A stretch of 64,000 bases of DNA, taken from contig NC_063448.1 of the NCBI RefSeq assembly GCF_020379485.1, forward strand, positions 22,715,726-22,779,725. Reading direction: 5' to 3'. The notes under the pieces were generated by a model that saw nothing but the letters and a program-made list of their open reading frames with translations, was not told the origin of the DNA and did no database searches. The DNA is from Brassica napus. Its lineage: Eukaryota; Streptophyta; Magnoliopsida; Brassicales; Brassicaceae. A program made the position numbers and the translations under genes. This document shows, piece after piece, positions 41,533 to 55,078 of the stretch (the stretch's first letter is position 1; each line of letters starts with the position of its first letter).

Positions 41533-44423
41533 TACAAGAACCAATATAATAGCTTTCCTTCTTGAGAAGGCTGGTTTTGCGTACAAGGAGTTAAGAGCTG
41601 GAGATTAAGTTGTTTGAAGTTTTAGATTTTATTCTGTTAAGAGGACCAAACTTGTAATACCTACGATTGATTTTCATGATTTTATTGAAGTAGTTAAGAC
41701 TGTTAATACTAAAATAATGTTTGTTCTTTTTTTTTTTGGGTTTGTCATGTCAAACCGCAACAATCTACTGCACGGGTCTTCTTCTTCTGCATCTTGATTA
41801 AAATCGAGAGGCAGTGGCAAGAAACTAAGAAACTAATGCGTAGCTACGATAATATGTGCCAAAAATATGTTTGAAACTTTCTAATCACAAAATATACGGT
41901 TAGATCAAAGAACCAGCCATGTCGTGGGGCTTACGTCACATATTTTTTCAATAGAAATATGGACAATTCTGTTTTACTTTATGTGAAGTGAACATGCCCT
42001 TACTCATTACTTGATTTTCAAGCTACAATGTCTTCTCTTAACGTTTCCATCTCGGGAGTAATAGGCAAATTACTAGAGATGTGAACAATTCTCCACTTCT
42101 TAAACGAAACATTTCGATTTTTTTGGAGTTCTTTTTCTTTTGCATTCACTTTTTTTAGGTTAACCACCGTATACATTGTATAGTTTTGCATCTGTGAATA
42201 AAGGAAAATATACAAAGATTTTTCTTCTACTTTCAAAAGCTATTTTCAATATTTTGTAGACTCACAAGATAATTCTCAAGAATCCACCAAACCCTGCTAT
42301 AATCGTATCAAAACAACAATGAAATAGTGGTTTTGTAGGATACGACATTACGGAAAAACAACAATTGAATCAATCATCGTGATGATGAGTGGTAGAACAA
42401 CTGAAAATTTGCAAAACAATAAGGAAGTAAGACAATGTATGCAAATATATCTTGAGATCTAATGACATTGTTACAACATTAAATATTATTTTGAGGAAGG
42501 TTGAAGTACCAAGAAACATTCATTAGATCTCGGAAAGACGACGTTCTAGGGTCACTACTGGGATAATAGAACTGTTAGAGATCTATATGCAGAAGCGCGT
42601 TAAACCGAAAACATACTATTCTAGTTTAGCGATGAACATTGCTTGATACAATCTGGAATTGGATGCAAGAATCAGAAATAAATCACAGATGGAAATCAAC
42701 CACATGTCCCCATTCAAGTACCTTTCTAGTTGATTCATTGAAGCTTCTTCTCTCTAAAACTTTTTACTCACTCTTTAGAAATATATTTGTTATAAATATA
42801 TTATTACAATTGGTTCTCTTCTATTTGCAATGTCTATATATATAGACAGTCAAGAGACATTTTGTGAGGAGTCACATATGTTCAAGGAAGAGACATGTAT
42901 TTTCAGCAAAGAGACGCATCTTTTAAATGAAGAGTCACATATCTTCATTTAAGGAGTTATGCGAATAATTTCCTAAAACTAGGGGTTAACCAAACCGGTT
43001 TGTTATGCTGCCTAATCATGGATGCAAACCGACCATAAATTAATATCTCCCACTCACACATGATTGGGAGCATGTCAAGTACTAGAGAAGTCTTAAAGAT
43101 CAAGCGCGAGAATCCTAACTCAGAAATCATAGGGAAAATGAACCGTGCGACCCTTACAAGTACACTAACACTTGGGAGTTAAATTATGCACCTGTTAGGA
43201 ATACATACAAGTTACAACCCTAGAAAATTATTTTAGATGTTTAATAATATCTTAGTGTATTTTGGATACATATTAGGAACTACAATCATGTTTGGTACAA
43301 GTTTTTTTGGGATTTTGAAGGTTTCGGGTTCTATTGGGTATCCATTTAGGTTTGGGTTTGGATAATACTCATAACCCAAAATACCATAAAACCAGATCCA
43401 TTCGGTATTTATGTCAGGTTTGGATCGGTTCGGATTCATTTTAATTGGAGCGGGTTCGGTTTGGTTTATCGGATTCGGTTTATTTTCCCAGTCCTAGTAA
43501 GTGAGATGAGCTTATACACTAGGCATGAATCCTCATATGTCTAATTGGGTTTGTTTCGAGTCATTTCGATTTGGAATTTTGAGAGCACATTAATACCATT
43601 CGGATATTATAAAATTTTGGTTCATTTTGGTTAGGTTTAATCATGTTTAGTCTGGATTTAGTAAATCACGTGAACACTAGATGTACCAAGAAATTTTTCA
43701 AATTCAGTTCTAAACCTTATTAAGTAATCTGAGACATTCATTTCTACATTAAATATACTCAATTAACTTGAACGAGTGACTTTATGACTTTGTTGATGAC
43801 TGAAATCATTAAGGTAAAACAAGGATTTGATTGTGGAAAACTTTTAAAAACCAATCATATTTTTTGATGATAAATCATATATAAAAATATTATGCTAACA
43901 ACAAAGAAGAATAAACCTCATACGTAAAGATAATAATTCTAACGCAAAAAAAAAGCTCACATATATTCATAACAGGTAATCATAACTCGTATACAAAACA
44001 TTGTGCTAACGACAAATTAAGAAAAACAAATTTGAGTACATGAATTCGAGTAGTGAGACTAACTGAGCTAACAAAAAAATATATGAAAATTGCAAAATAA
44101 ACTTGAAAATTTTGTGCTAAAAACAAAATAGCATATGCGAGAAAGTAAAAATCATTGTCTACCAAATCGAACCCAGTAAACCCTGAAAAGATTGGGTTTT
44201 CATGATATTATGTATATATCCAGTGCAAAGAAAATTACTAATACTTGTGAATGATCCTTGAAGTCTCTTTAGGAAGAGATTTTTGGAAGTGACGATTTTA
44301 TGTTTCCATTTGGAAGAATTGAAGAAACAATACAAGATTATGAATTTAGGGTTTCAGGTTTGTAAATAGCCAAAGGCATAAAAGAAATCAGAGTAAATAT
44401 ACGAGAATAAAATTTATGAAAAG
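41533..44423. other. 3' flank of copy B and unclassified DNA
   Basis: 41533-43224 mirrors copy A without its Helitron (empty site at 42959/42960). From 43225 the sequence is unrelated to copy A; 43300-43500 has runs of GGTTCGGTTTGG type typical of decayed Brassicaceae repeats and ends near CCCAGTCCTAGT. No gene was recognised. Confidence 0.5.
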
Positions 44424-44719
44424 TATTGATATGAAAAAATAAACAGAAAAAGTTTTCATCTAGCAAGGCTTGCCAAAGGAAATCAAGCAAAGCCAGCTAG
44501 AATGAACAGTACCCGCGAAACTACGGTAAAAGCAGACTGATAGTATATTTTAGATTCCCTGGTAAGCCAAGGGTGTTTGGCTACTAGAGTAAGCCTATTC
44601 TATTCTGCTTCTGTCTCTTGATAACCAATTGTAATGACATTTTTAGATCTAAGGAAATAAAAAATACTTCCTTACTCTTTCTCTTTCTTGTTCTTCACTC
44701 TGTTCTTCAATTTCTTACA
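44424..44719 (+). repeat. Copia element 5' LTR
   Basis: A 296-bp LTR, TATTGATATG...TTTCTTACA. The first two bases are TA where copia LTRs normally have TG. TGGTATCAGAGCC (44720-44732), complementary to initiator tRNA-Met, follows directly. Confidence 0.9.
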
Positions 44720-44732
44720 TGGTATCAGAGCC
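44720..44732 (+). other. Copia primer-binding site
   Basis: TGGTATCAGAGCC is the standard initiator-methionine tRNA primer site of plant copia elements, abutting the 5' LTR. Confidence 0.9.
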
Positions 44733-44893
44733 TTTAAGCTCTTGAGTACCTATTTCTCTTCCGCAATCTTACTCTGATACTCTTTCTCTATTGATTCACC
44801 GGTTTACTTTCGCAATTTTCTCTTCAGATTTCTTTTATCTAGTGGATAATAAATATGTGTTTTTGAGAGAAGATAGAGCAGCACAAGCCAATA

Positions 44894-45957
44894 ATGATTC
44901 CAGTCACCCTAAAGGGTTCTAACTACATTACCTGGTCGAGATTGGCTAGGACAGCTCTTGGGGAAAGAGGTCTATGGGAGCACATCACCACCAGTGAGGC
45001 ACCAAGAAAAATCACCCAAGGAGAAGATGGCAAGGAGATTGTAGTGGTAGATGAAGGCAAATGAGGTCAGGAGGATCTCATGGTGCTGTCTATCTTGCAA
45101 GGCTCACTTGATACTCCTATCATGGAGTCTTACTCACACTGTGAGAGTGCAGAGAAGCTATGGGATACCTTACACAAGGTGTATGGCAACAGTTCAAATC
45201 TCACCAGAATCTTTGAGGTTAAGAGGGCAATCAACAACTTGCAGCAAGAAGAGATGGACTTCACCAAGCACCTTGGGAAGTACAGCCAGCTGTGGTCTGA
45301 ACTTGAGATGCTGAGGCCAAGCACCACTGATCCTAGTACACTAGAAGAGAGGCATGAACAAGACAAGGTCTTTGGATTGTTTCTCACACTCAACCCAAGC
45401 TTCAATGATGTACTTAAACACATATTGAGAGCTAAGGAGCTTCCAAGCTATGATGATGTGTCTGCTCAACTTCAAAAGGAGCTAGGCTCAGATGGTCTCT
45501 TTGGTGGATTAGGGAAGCTGTCTATGGTAAACAAGGCTGAGAAGGTGGAGAGTGCTTCAGTCAACAAAGCACACTTCAAACCAGGAGGAGGAGACAAGTC
45601 TATGACTTGTGAGCATTGCAAGAAGCTAGGCCACTCCAAAACCAATTGTTGGATCCTCCATCCTCACCTCAGACCGGCGTCAACCAACAGATACAATTAG
45701 ACCAGAGCACATGAAGCATGAGCTCAAGAGGCCTCAGTACCAAGCTTCATGCGCATGGGAGAATATGGAAGACCCATGATCTCAACCACCCACACTGGTG
45801 GATCCACATCCCATGACATGTCTCAGCCATCTCCTGATGATACTTTCATCCGCAAGTCAGACATTGAAGCCCTTATCAAGGCTATCAATGCAAACTCTGG
45901 TAACATAAGTATCAATGCTTTAAATTCTATCATAGTACATCTCATACTACTAGACCT
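44894..45957 (+). pseudogene. Copia gag (interrupted)
   Basis: From MIPVTLKGSNYITWSRLA the frame runs to a TGA at 45062 (probably a TGG tryptophan codon mutated), continues in the same frame through the Gag domain (LKHILRAKELPSYDD) and a CCHC knuckle, CEHCKKLGHSKTNC, then meets stops at 45698 and 45719. The same frame continues with FIRKSDIEALIKAI before shifting into the protease frame. The product would coat element RNA; this copy cannot make it whole. Confidence 0.9.
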
Positions 45958-47388
45958 TTGATCATTGATTCAGGAGCCTCTCATCATATGATTAGGGATG
46001 CTAGACTGATTAGTGATGTCAAACCTACTCTAGGGAGTGTAGTGATTGCTAATGGTGATAGAATTCCAATTGAAGGAGTAGGAAACCTGAAACTGTTTGA
46101 TAAGAAGTCTCAAGCTCTTTATATGCCTACTTTCACATCCAACTTATTATCTGTTAAGAGAGCAACTAATGATTTAAATTGCAATGTTATTTTTAGTCCT
46201 AATGATGTTTGCTTTCAGGATATTAAGACTAGTAAGATGCTGGGAAAATGTGTGAGCAAGGGAGAGCTATATTTTTTTGAAGACACCAAAGTTTCAGATT
46301 TATCGTGTGCTTTTAATTTTGCTTCTGTTTTAGCTAGTGAGGTGTTATGGCATGCTAGATTAGGTCACCCTCATTCTCGTGCCTTAGGTCTGATGTTACC
46401 TAATCTATCTTTTAAGAATGAAAGTTGTGAGGCTTGTATTCTTGGTAAACATCAGAAATCTGTTTTTCCTAAATCAATGACTATTTATGAGAATTGCTTT
46501 GATCTTGTTCACTCTGATGTTTGGACTGCACCTTGTGTGTCTAGGGAGAACCATAAGTATTTTGTTACATTCATAGATGAAAAATCAAAATATACTTGGT
46601 TCACCCTGATTCAAACTAAAGATAGAGTTTTAGAAGCTTTTGTTAACTTCCAAAACTATATATCTAACCATTTCAATTCCAATATCAAAATTCTCAGGCC
46701 TGATAATGGGGGAGAATATACCAGCAATGCCTTCAAACACCACTTAGCAAAACATGGGATAATTCATCAAACAAGCTGTCCATACACACCTCCACAAAAT
46801 GGAGTTGCTGAAAGGAAGAATCGCCATCTTATAGAGGTTGCAAGAAGCATGATGTTCCACACCAATGTCCCTAAGAGATTTTGGGGAGATGCTGTGGTAT
46901 CAGCATGCTATCTGATCAACAGAATCCCCACCAAAGTTCTTCAATATGCCTCTCCCTTTCAGGTACTAAACAAAATAAAACCTCCAATTGATCATTTGCG
47001 CGTGTTTGGGCGTGTTTGTTATGTCTTGACACCAGGAGAAATGAGAAACAAGCTAGAAGCCAAGAGTGTCAAGGGAATGTTTATTGGATACTCCCACACA
47101 CAGAAATGTTATAAGTGCTACATTCCTGATTCAAGAAAAGTTATAGTCTCAAGGGATGTTAAGTTTGTGGAATCTAAGGGGTACTATGAGGAAAAGAGTT
47201 GGGAAAGCCTTCAAGACCTCTCACAAGGACCTTCAGATAGGGCAAACAACTTGAGAATCATTCTGGAGAGTCTTGGCATCAGTCAGCCTCAGAGCAGTGA
47301 GGTGCCAAGGACTTTTCCCTCACCACCATCTGCTGGAAACAATGAAGAAGCATCACCAGTTGTAGAAACATCCCATCCTGATCCTTAA
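45958..47388 (+). pseudogene. Copia protease and integrase segment
   Basis: An open frame of 476 residues. The aspartic protease motif IDSGASHHM is at its start. The integrase zinc region H..H..C..C is seen around LWHARLGHPHSRAL and CEACILGKHQK. The integrase catalytic triad is plausible: Asp in LVHSDVWTA, Asp in LRPDNGGEY and Glu in QNGVAERKNR. The frame ends at a stop at 47386, next to G-runs (GGGGGCGGAGGGGGGC), where a +1 shift separates it from the RT frame. Confidence 0.92.
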
Positions 47389-47527
47389 GGGGGCGGAGGG
47401 GGGCAGTGAACCTGAATCACAACCGCAAGAAGGAGACGATTCAGCAAGCACATATGAGCAAGATGGAGATGAATCTGATCAGTCTAGTGAAGATCAGTGT
47501 AATGGAGATCAAGGACAAGAAGAGGCA

Positions 47528-49258
47528 GTGGTAGCAGGGCAACAGATTCAACCATTGAGAAGGAGTATAAGAGTGAAGAAACCATCCAAGTGGGTCGACA
47601 CCAGAGTGTACTTCAACAACAATGCAGTGGCTCACCCTATCCAAGCAACCTGTTCTTTGGCAAGTTACCCTCAGGAGCATGTAGTCTTCATCAGCAATAT
47701 GGATCAAGAGTATATTCTAAAGACTTATGAAGAAGCCATGGAGTATGAAGAGTGGAGAGAGTCAGTTGGAGATGAAGTTAGTGCCATGATCAAAAATGAT
47801 ACTTGGTATGAAACTGAGCTTTCTAAAGGAAAAAAATCCGTTACAAGCCGCATGCTCTTCACCATCAAATATCTTGCCAATGGAAAACCAGAAAGGAAGA
47901 AGACAAGTCTGGTTGCAAGAGGATACACTCAAGTCTGTGGAGAAGACTATTTGGATACCTTTGCACCAGTAGCTAAACTCAACACCATAAGCATTCTTCT
48001 CTCCTTGGCAGTGAACCTAGAATGGGATCCTTGGCAGATGGATGTCAAGAATGCTTTTCTTCAAGAAGAGCTACTGGATGAGGTTTACATGAGGCCACCT
48101 CCGGGTATGGAAGATATGGTCAAGCCAGGGAATGTCCTAAGATTGAAGAAAGCAATCTATGGATTAAAACAGTCACCAAGAGCTTGATATCACAAACTGA
48201 GTACAACTCTCAATGGTAGAGGGTTTGTAAAATCAGAAGCTGATCATACTCTCTTTACTCTCACAAGCAAGCAAGGAATTATGGTGATACTGATCTATGT
48301 GGACGATAATATAATCACAGGAAGTGACAAGGAAAGTATCATCTCTACTAAAGCTTTTCTTAAATCTACCTTTGATATTAAAAATTTGGGTGAGCTAAAG
48401 TACTTTCTAGGGATAGAAATATGCCGCTATAAAGAGAGGGTTTTCTTATCTCAAAGAAAGTACGCACTTGATCTTTTAAATGAGGCAGGGAAGCTTGGAG
48501 CAAAAGTAGCTAAACCACCACTTGAAGAAGGCTACAAAGTCTTGCGTGAGGGGGAGTTTGAAGACAAACCATTTGGAAACTTCAAGCTCTATAAGATGAT
48601 GGTTGGGAAGTTGATCTATCTCACCATTACAAGACCAGACATCTGTTTTGCTGTGAACAAAGTCAGCCAGCATATGCAAGCACCGAAGGTTCATCATTGG
48701 AATATGGTGGAAGGGATCATGAGATACATAAGGGAGGCTCCGGGTCAAGGTGTTTGGATGGGTTGCAACAAGAGCACATAGATTGTGGGATATTGTGATG
48801 CAGATTGGGCTGGTGATAGAGTGGATAGGAGGTCTACTACAGGTTATTGCACCTTCATCGGAGGAAATCTAGTTACGTGGAAAAGCAAGAAACAAAAGCT
48901 GGTATCATGTTCAAGTGCTAAGGCAGAATATAGAGCAATGAGGAAGCTGACAAGTGAGCTCATTTGGATCAGAAACTTGCTAAGAGAATTGGGCATAGAG
49001 ACATCAACACCAAATACCATGCACTGTGATAACCAGGCGGCCATTCATATAGCTTCAAACTCAGTGTTTCATGAAAGGACAAAGCACATTGAAGTGGACT
49101 GTCACAAGGTGAGACAAGTTGTGGAGCAGAAGATCATTCTACCTTGCTACACTAGAAGTGAAGACCAGCTAGCTGATATCTTCACCAAAGGAGCAAGTAA
49201 TAAAGTATGTGAGTTCATTCATCCGAGATTGGGACTCATAGACCTGGATAGATCATGA
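47528..49258 (+). pseudogene. Copia reverse transcriptase and RNase H segment
   Basis: One reading frame with two internal stops (48185, TGA where SPRAWYHK would have tryptophan; 48779, TAG). It includes FAPVAKLNTISILLSLA, QMDVKNAFLQ (catalytic Asp), YVDDNIITG (the YVDD core), SRPD-like TRPDICFAVN, and RNase H motifs DADWAGDR, SSAKAEYRA and CDNQAAIHIA. It ends HPRLGLIDLDRS with a normal stop. Both stops fit G-to-A or single-base decay. Confidence 0.93.
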
Positions 49259-49387
49259 TCCCCTTAAGTCATGAAACATCTACTCTTTTTCCTTTGTGTG
49301 TTTTTGTCCCATTGGGTTTTTCACACAAAAGGTTTTAATGAGGGATGTCTTCATGAGTTCCAAGCTTAACCATACCTTATGGTAAAG

Positions 49388-49399
49388 CTTGAGGGGGAG
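49388..49399 (+). other. Copia polypurine tract
   Basis: GCTTGAGGGGGAG precedes the 3' LTR directly and would prime plus-strand synthesis. Confidence 0.85.
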
Positions 49400-49844
<445 letters not shown>

Positions 49845-50012
49845 AAAAGATATATGGAGAGACATCACTATTTGTGTAGATTTGATGCTTGATCGAGTTA
49901 AGAAAAGGAAAATGTAAGATTTGACAAACATATGAATTCGGGTTGTGAATAATATCGTCTATTCGATCAGGTTTCAGATATACATACTGATCTGAGCATC
50001 CATTATAAAAAA

Positions 50013-51353
50013 TGATGAATCCTAAAATTCACTCAAAAATAAGGTTAGGGTTTACAGGTTGATTGTAGAACAAGGAAGTCTTTGCTAGGTTCCTTGACCT
50101 CCATTCCACATTGATTAACCCATTTCCTTGTAATGAAGGATCCCTTGAACTTTGTGCCATATTGATTGCGTTATATCTTCAAGATAAGGAGTCTCCAATT
50201 TCCGTCCAATGAGCAATATTCTATGCGCTCGCCATTGATGAGGTGAGCTATATTATGAGTTGTGCATTTAGAAAAGGCTGCCTACGCATCCTTTCAGGAT
50301 CAAGCCTACGTAGTTCTCAGGTAATATCTTGTTTGTGGTATATTGTGTGCCTGTCCGAGGGAACTCCTTGTTTAGCTGGTCATCTTAGTCTCTCTTCTAG
50401 ATAGGAAACTAGAAGAGAGGTCTCTTCTTTAGGTAAGTTTTTAGATATTTCTTATAGCTAGGCATCTAGGAGAGATAACTCTTCCTGAGATAGGCTTTTA
50501 GATCTCTCTTGCAACTAGGCAGCTAGTAAAGAGATCTCCTCTTAAGATAAGCTTCTAGATCTCTCTTATAGCTAGGAATCTAGGAGAGAGATATCTCTTA
50601 TAGGTAGGTAGTTATAAGAGAGAGATATTCTTGAGATAGGCTTCTAGATCTCTCTTATAGCTAGGAAGCTTGGCGAGAGATCTCATATTGAGGTAGGCTT
50701 CTGGATATCTCTTATAGCTACGCAGCTAGGAGAGGGATCTATTTTTGAGATATGCGATTATATTTCCAGCTCTCCAGGTCGTCGTATCTTCATGTCGTTG
50801 GATCATCAGGTCATCTAGGCGGTCTGACAGCTAGGCAGTTAGGCAGCTGAGAGCTGGGCAGCTAGAAGCTAGGAAGCAACGAGTTAGGCAGCAAATAACT
50901 AAATAATAGCAAACATAGATAAAAAGATATAGAAATATGTGAAAAAATCAATAGATGACTTCCTTTTGATGATAAATATGTGGATCTTATGTGAGAATAG
51001 ATGATGAATGTGTGAAATCTTCTTTATCTATTTCTTCTCTTCTCCGTTGAATATGTTTCCTCTCATGGAATGTCTCCGTTAGCTAGATAGTTATCCTCCT
51101 TTTATATATGATTTTTAGGCGAAGACAATGTCATTTATAGTCATTAATTAAAATAAATGATCGTAGTAATGATCATTCAAGACCATTGACCAAAACTTTT
51201 GATGAAGATTTGGTCAAAGTTTTGACTTGACTTTTCATGGGCTCCATGGGATGTGGGCCTTTCGTCTTTTATGGGCTTCTAGTTGGCGCCAAGTTTTGTA
51301 TAGTCGGGTCGGACTTGCAGTTCAAACTGGGTGTGAAACCGGACTCCAACACA
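50013..51353 (-). repeat. LARD-like element 3' LTR
   Basis: 1341 bp. Homologous to 53680-54745 plus 60280-60604. It contains the minisatellite at 50395-50760 and, near its outer TG end, the phrase TTGGCGCCAAG. Confidence 0.8.
50395..50760. repeat. Minisatellite of about 57-bp units in the LTR
   Basis: About six imperfect units with the core AGATCTCTCTTATAGCTAGG and GAGATAGGCTTCT. A related GCTAGGCAG-rich stretch follows to about 50890. Confidence 0.88.
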
Positions 51354-51694
51354 ATGCCCCCACCGAATTCTGCGAGCGAATCACTATGCTCGGAGAATTG
51401 TTGATATTTCTCTGTGTGTGTTATTGAGCTCGGGAAACCGGACTCCTTCATTTGTGTTTTAATCCTAGTTTAATCAGTGCTTGATATCTACGTCGTCCGC
51501 ATATGTGAGCATAGCTTAGATTTGATGAGATCTTTTGAAAATATTTATCTGTGAATTTAAATTGTACCAAGGCTAACATAAATTTCAGTGACATAGGGTG
51601 CACAAAGTGTTGACTTATTCCATATGTGTTACGGTAAAAAACTGCCTATAAGTACGAAATCAATTTTTGTTTTATCCTGTTTATATGTGGTTTT

Positions 51695-51933
51695 TTTTTT
51701 TTTTGTAACTTAAAGGGTTAAATCCGGGTCTATTAAAAACACAGACCTAACCCCCGGATGGGAGGTGCAACCCACGGATGGATCCTCTCCCGGGTATTCA
51801 AATGGACCATAAGCATGGGCCCATATCCGCGTGGCCACATGTGGAGCTAATAATTTCGCACTAGAGGGGAGTCGATCCCTGGCCTAGACCAACAGGGCAA
51901 TTCCTCCTCTAGTGGAAACCACCACGATGTGGT
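51695..51933 (-). mobile_element. tRNA-derived SINE with 17-bp target duplication
   Basis: TGTTTATATGTGGTTTT occurs at 51678-51694 and 51934-51950. A T tract at the left side (to 51704) is the poly-A tail of a minus-strand insertion. On the minus strand GGGATCGACTCCC is close to the pol III box B consensus (GGTTCGANTCC). About 240 bp, no coding. These are hallmarks of a SINE; Brassicaceae tRNA SINEs of similar layout are known. Confidence 0.85.
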
Positions 51934-53662
51934 TGTTTATATGTGGTTTTAGGTGCGGTAATGTGTCCGTCTTATCGTGTACCTACTTGAGCGTTTTAGG
52001 ATGTTTGGTGTTTTCCGTGTTTTTGAAGTGTTTGCGGATATGATACCCGACTGTCTTTTTTTATAAGCGTGCATACGTTCACGCGGGGCACGGTGAGTGA
52101 ACTCAATGGATGCACCTCACGGTGAGGGTGTCGTTTCACCAAGACACTTATTAGAAATGCTGAAAGAAACCGGTTATGCCTGGCCAGGCGCTGATATATA
52201 TCTTGTTGTAATCAAAAGAATATCTCGTGGAGCGTGTAGTTGGGAAATAGAGTTACAATTTTAGTTCATATAGCGAAAGTTTGAAAAAATTAAGCTCAGC
52301 GAGCATGTGCTAAATTGAGAGCATGAGCTTGATGCATGTTAGCTCTAGTGAGCATGGACTCGGACACGAGCGAGAGCTCGATGAGTGTAATTTCAAGTGA
52401 GTGTGTGCTCATGTGATATAAACAGATTGAGAGCGTAAACTCGTTGATCGTGAGGCTGATTTGAGAGTGGGAGCTTGGTGAACACGGTATCGGCGTGAAC
52501 CAAGTGAGCTTGGTGAATATGTTGCTCGGACTCTATTTTCTAGTCTTGATTAGGGATTGTTGTTGTATTTTTGTCGACCAAAAATAGTGTCTCAGCTTCA
52601 TGACAAACCCATGAATGTTCCTTCATTTAATATGAATCCGAGGTGATATGATCCAGGTGGTGATATGATCTAAGGTGCTGGCATTATGACCTCGATATGC
52701 GGCCTGATGAATTCGATTAATAGAGAGCATCTAATATTTCTGGCAACGATGCTTTCTGTCGTTATACTCCACTGTCGGATTCATGCTCGAAACTCTTCTT
52801 CAGGTTCATGTTCTTGTTATGCCTTTGGCTTCTTGTACTTTGTAGTCGTATGGCTTTGATGAATCGTTATGTTAGAAAACGAAGGATTTGCTCAAAAGTG
52901 TTCCAAACCTTCCGAGTCCTATTCTTAATAAAGTTACTTCTTTTCCACAATTTTGATGTTTTGATTCATGTGTTACTTTAGAACCCTCTACTCCTGCCAA
53001 TGGTTAGGCTGCTTCCATGTTGTATGTGAGCGTCAGATTTAGCACGAATGAATGTCTCTGACTTTCTCTTATGAATATTCTTTAGAATGACTGCTTTTTA
53101 TTTTAGTGGAGCATGGCTTGTAGGAATTTATGGACGAGCTGTTATATGTGGCGAGTGAGCTGAGAGCTCGGGGAATTCTGAATTGGCAAGAGAGATTACT
53201 TCTACGGTTTCCTTGGTGTGGAATGATTTACCATAATCATTAATGAAGAACTTCAAGATGTGATTTTGGTGATGTCATTGCTGTTGACGAACAAAGAGGA
53301 TGGTGATTTGAGATTTTATTTAGACCTCGGTAAATGGATTCTTTGTCGTGTTGCCGGGTTTTTTCTTACCTCCACGTCATTGAGCTCTTGTGAAATGTTG
53401 GGCAAGATATGGGCTTTTGTTTTAAATAACAAACGGGCTTCCTTGACTTCAGTGTGATTTTTGCTTGTTTATGACAACAAGATTGACGAGCTTGATAATC
53501 TTGATGACCATCAAAGTCTTGGTTTGAGTGCTGGTCGTCAACATCCAATTTTCTGTTTCTTCCAATGTCTCCCTCTCCAGACGTGTTTTTGTTTCAGTCA
53601 TTGTCATGTGCGTATTTGTGTTTCACATAGGATCTTTAGAGGGATATTTTTTGAATATATTC

Positions 53663-53679
53663 TTTCTTCTAGCGCCAAA
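53663..53679 (-). other. Primer-binding site of the LARD-like element
   Basis: Minus-strand TTTGGCGCTAGAAGAAAG directly follows the LTR terminus GATTCATCA. The TGGCGC core is a common plant Ty3-type primer site; the exact tRNA was not assigned. Confidence 0.6.
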
Positions 53680-54055
53680 TGATGAATCATAAAATTCACA
53701 GAAATAAGGTTAGGATTTTTGGTTGATTGTATGACAAAAAAGCCTCGCTAGGTTCCTTGACCTCCATTCTGCACTGATTATTCTATTTCCTTGTAATGAG
53801 AGGTCCCTTGAACTTCATGACATATTGATTGCGTTGTGTCTTCAAGATAAAAGGTCTATAATCTCCCTCCAAGGAAAAATATTATATGAGCCGGTCATTG
53901 ATGAGGTGAGATATATTATGAGATGTGCCTTTGGAAAAGGCTGCGTACGTATCCTTATCTGGATCAAGCCTACGTACGTAGTTCTTAGGTAAATTTTTAT
54001 GTGTGGTACCAGGTGTGACTGTCCGAGGGAGCTCCTTGTTTAGCTAGTCATCTTA

Positions 54056-54420
54056 GTCTCTCTTCTAGCTAGGAGCTATAAGAAACGTCTCTTATTTAGG
54101 TAGGGTTTTAGATCTCTTTAGTAGCTAGGCAGCTAGGAGAAAGACTTCTTCTTGAGATAGAATTTTAGATCTCTCTTGTAGCTAGACATCTAGGAAAGAG
54201 ATCTCTTCTTGAAATAGGCCTCTAGATCTCTATTGTAGCTAGGAGAAAGATATTTTCTTGAGATAGACTTCTAAAAATCAATTATATCTAGGCAGCTAGG
54301 AGAGAGATTTCTTCTTGAGATAGAATTTTAGATCTCTCTTATATCTAGACAGTTAGGAGATATATCTTTTTGAGATAGGCTTCTAGATCTCTCTTATAGC
54401 TAGGCATTCAATTAGATTTC
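54056..54420. repeat. Second copy of the LTR minisatellite
   Basis: Six or so imperfect units equivalent to 50395-50760, with different unit-level gains and losses, as expected for LTR twins that evolved separately. Confidence 0.85.
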
Positions 54421-54745
54421 AGTATTTCAGGTTATTGTGTTATCAGGTCGTCGGATCGTCAGATCTCCAAGGTGTCAAGTCAGCTAGGCGGTTTAACAGC
54501 TAGGCAGTTTCGTAACTAGTTAACTAGGCAGCTTAACAACTAGGAGCTCAGAGTTGGAAGCCTATGAATTAGGGAACAATAAGCTAAATAATTACAATCA
54601 TAGATAAAAGATATAGAAAGATGTGAAGAATTAATATATGACTTCACTTTGATGATACGTATGTGGATCTTATGTTGGAATATAAGATAAAAGAGTTGAA
54701 TTTTCTTCGTATATTTATTTTCTTCTTTTTTGAATATGTTTTCCT

Positions 54746-55063
54746 TGTTATAAATCAATTGATGGATGTCTATAACCGGCCTGGTCCATAACCGGCTCAT
54801 ACAATTTGAGAGAGAGACGGCCCAACCCTAGAGAGAGAGAGGCGGCCGTGACCTTAGGAGAGAGAGAGAGAGAGGCGGCTTATGCTTTGGAGAAAAGGAA
54901 ACTCTATTTCTTTTTCTATGTATTAGTAGTTTTCCTTATCTTAATTGATTTAGGTTTTGGATACTTTCCTTTTTACTTATCTTGTAATCCCCTATATAAA
55001 GGGAACACTTATTCATTAATGAAACACAGAAACATTCAGCTCTAAGTCTAGTGTTTTACAACA
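54746..55063 (+). repeat. Second copia element 5' LTR
   Basis: 318 bp with two GAGA-rich blocks, a TATA-like CTATATAAAGGG near 54990 and an AATGAAAC region, ending TTTTACAACA. Confidence 0.92.
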
Positions 55064-55078
55064 CGTTATCAGCACGAG
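55064..55078 (+). other. Primer-binding site of second copia element
   Basis: CGTTATCAGCACGAG abuts the 5' LTR. This motif is frequent in one group of plant copia elements. Confidence 0.75.

Larger units (their letters stand above)
35743..43224 (+). repeat. Segmental duplication, copy B
   Basis: The homologue of 4392-9780. It lacks the MITE and the 1.06-kb Helitron of copy A and has its own 3.4-kb Helitron (37213-40648) and a 104-bp tandem duplication. It ends at 43224 exactly where copy A diverges at 9780. Confidence 0.95.
51354..53679 (-). other. Internal region of the LARD-like element
   Basis: No gag or pol was recognised on either strand. 52290-52520 is a quasi-repetitive stretch rich in GAGC/GAGCTTG motifs (about a dozen). 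It holds a SINE at 51695-51933. Short frames near 53260-53680 match no known family. Confidence 0.6.
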
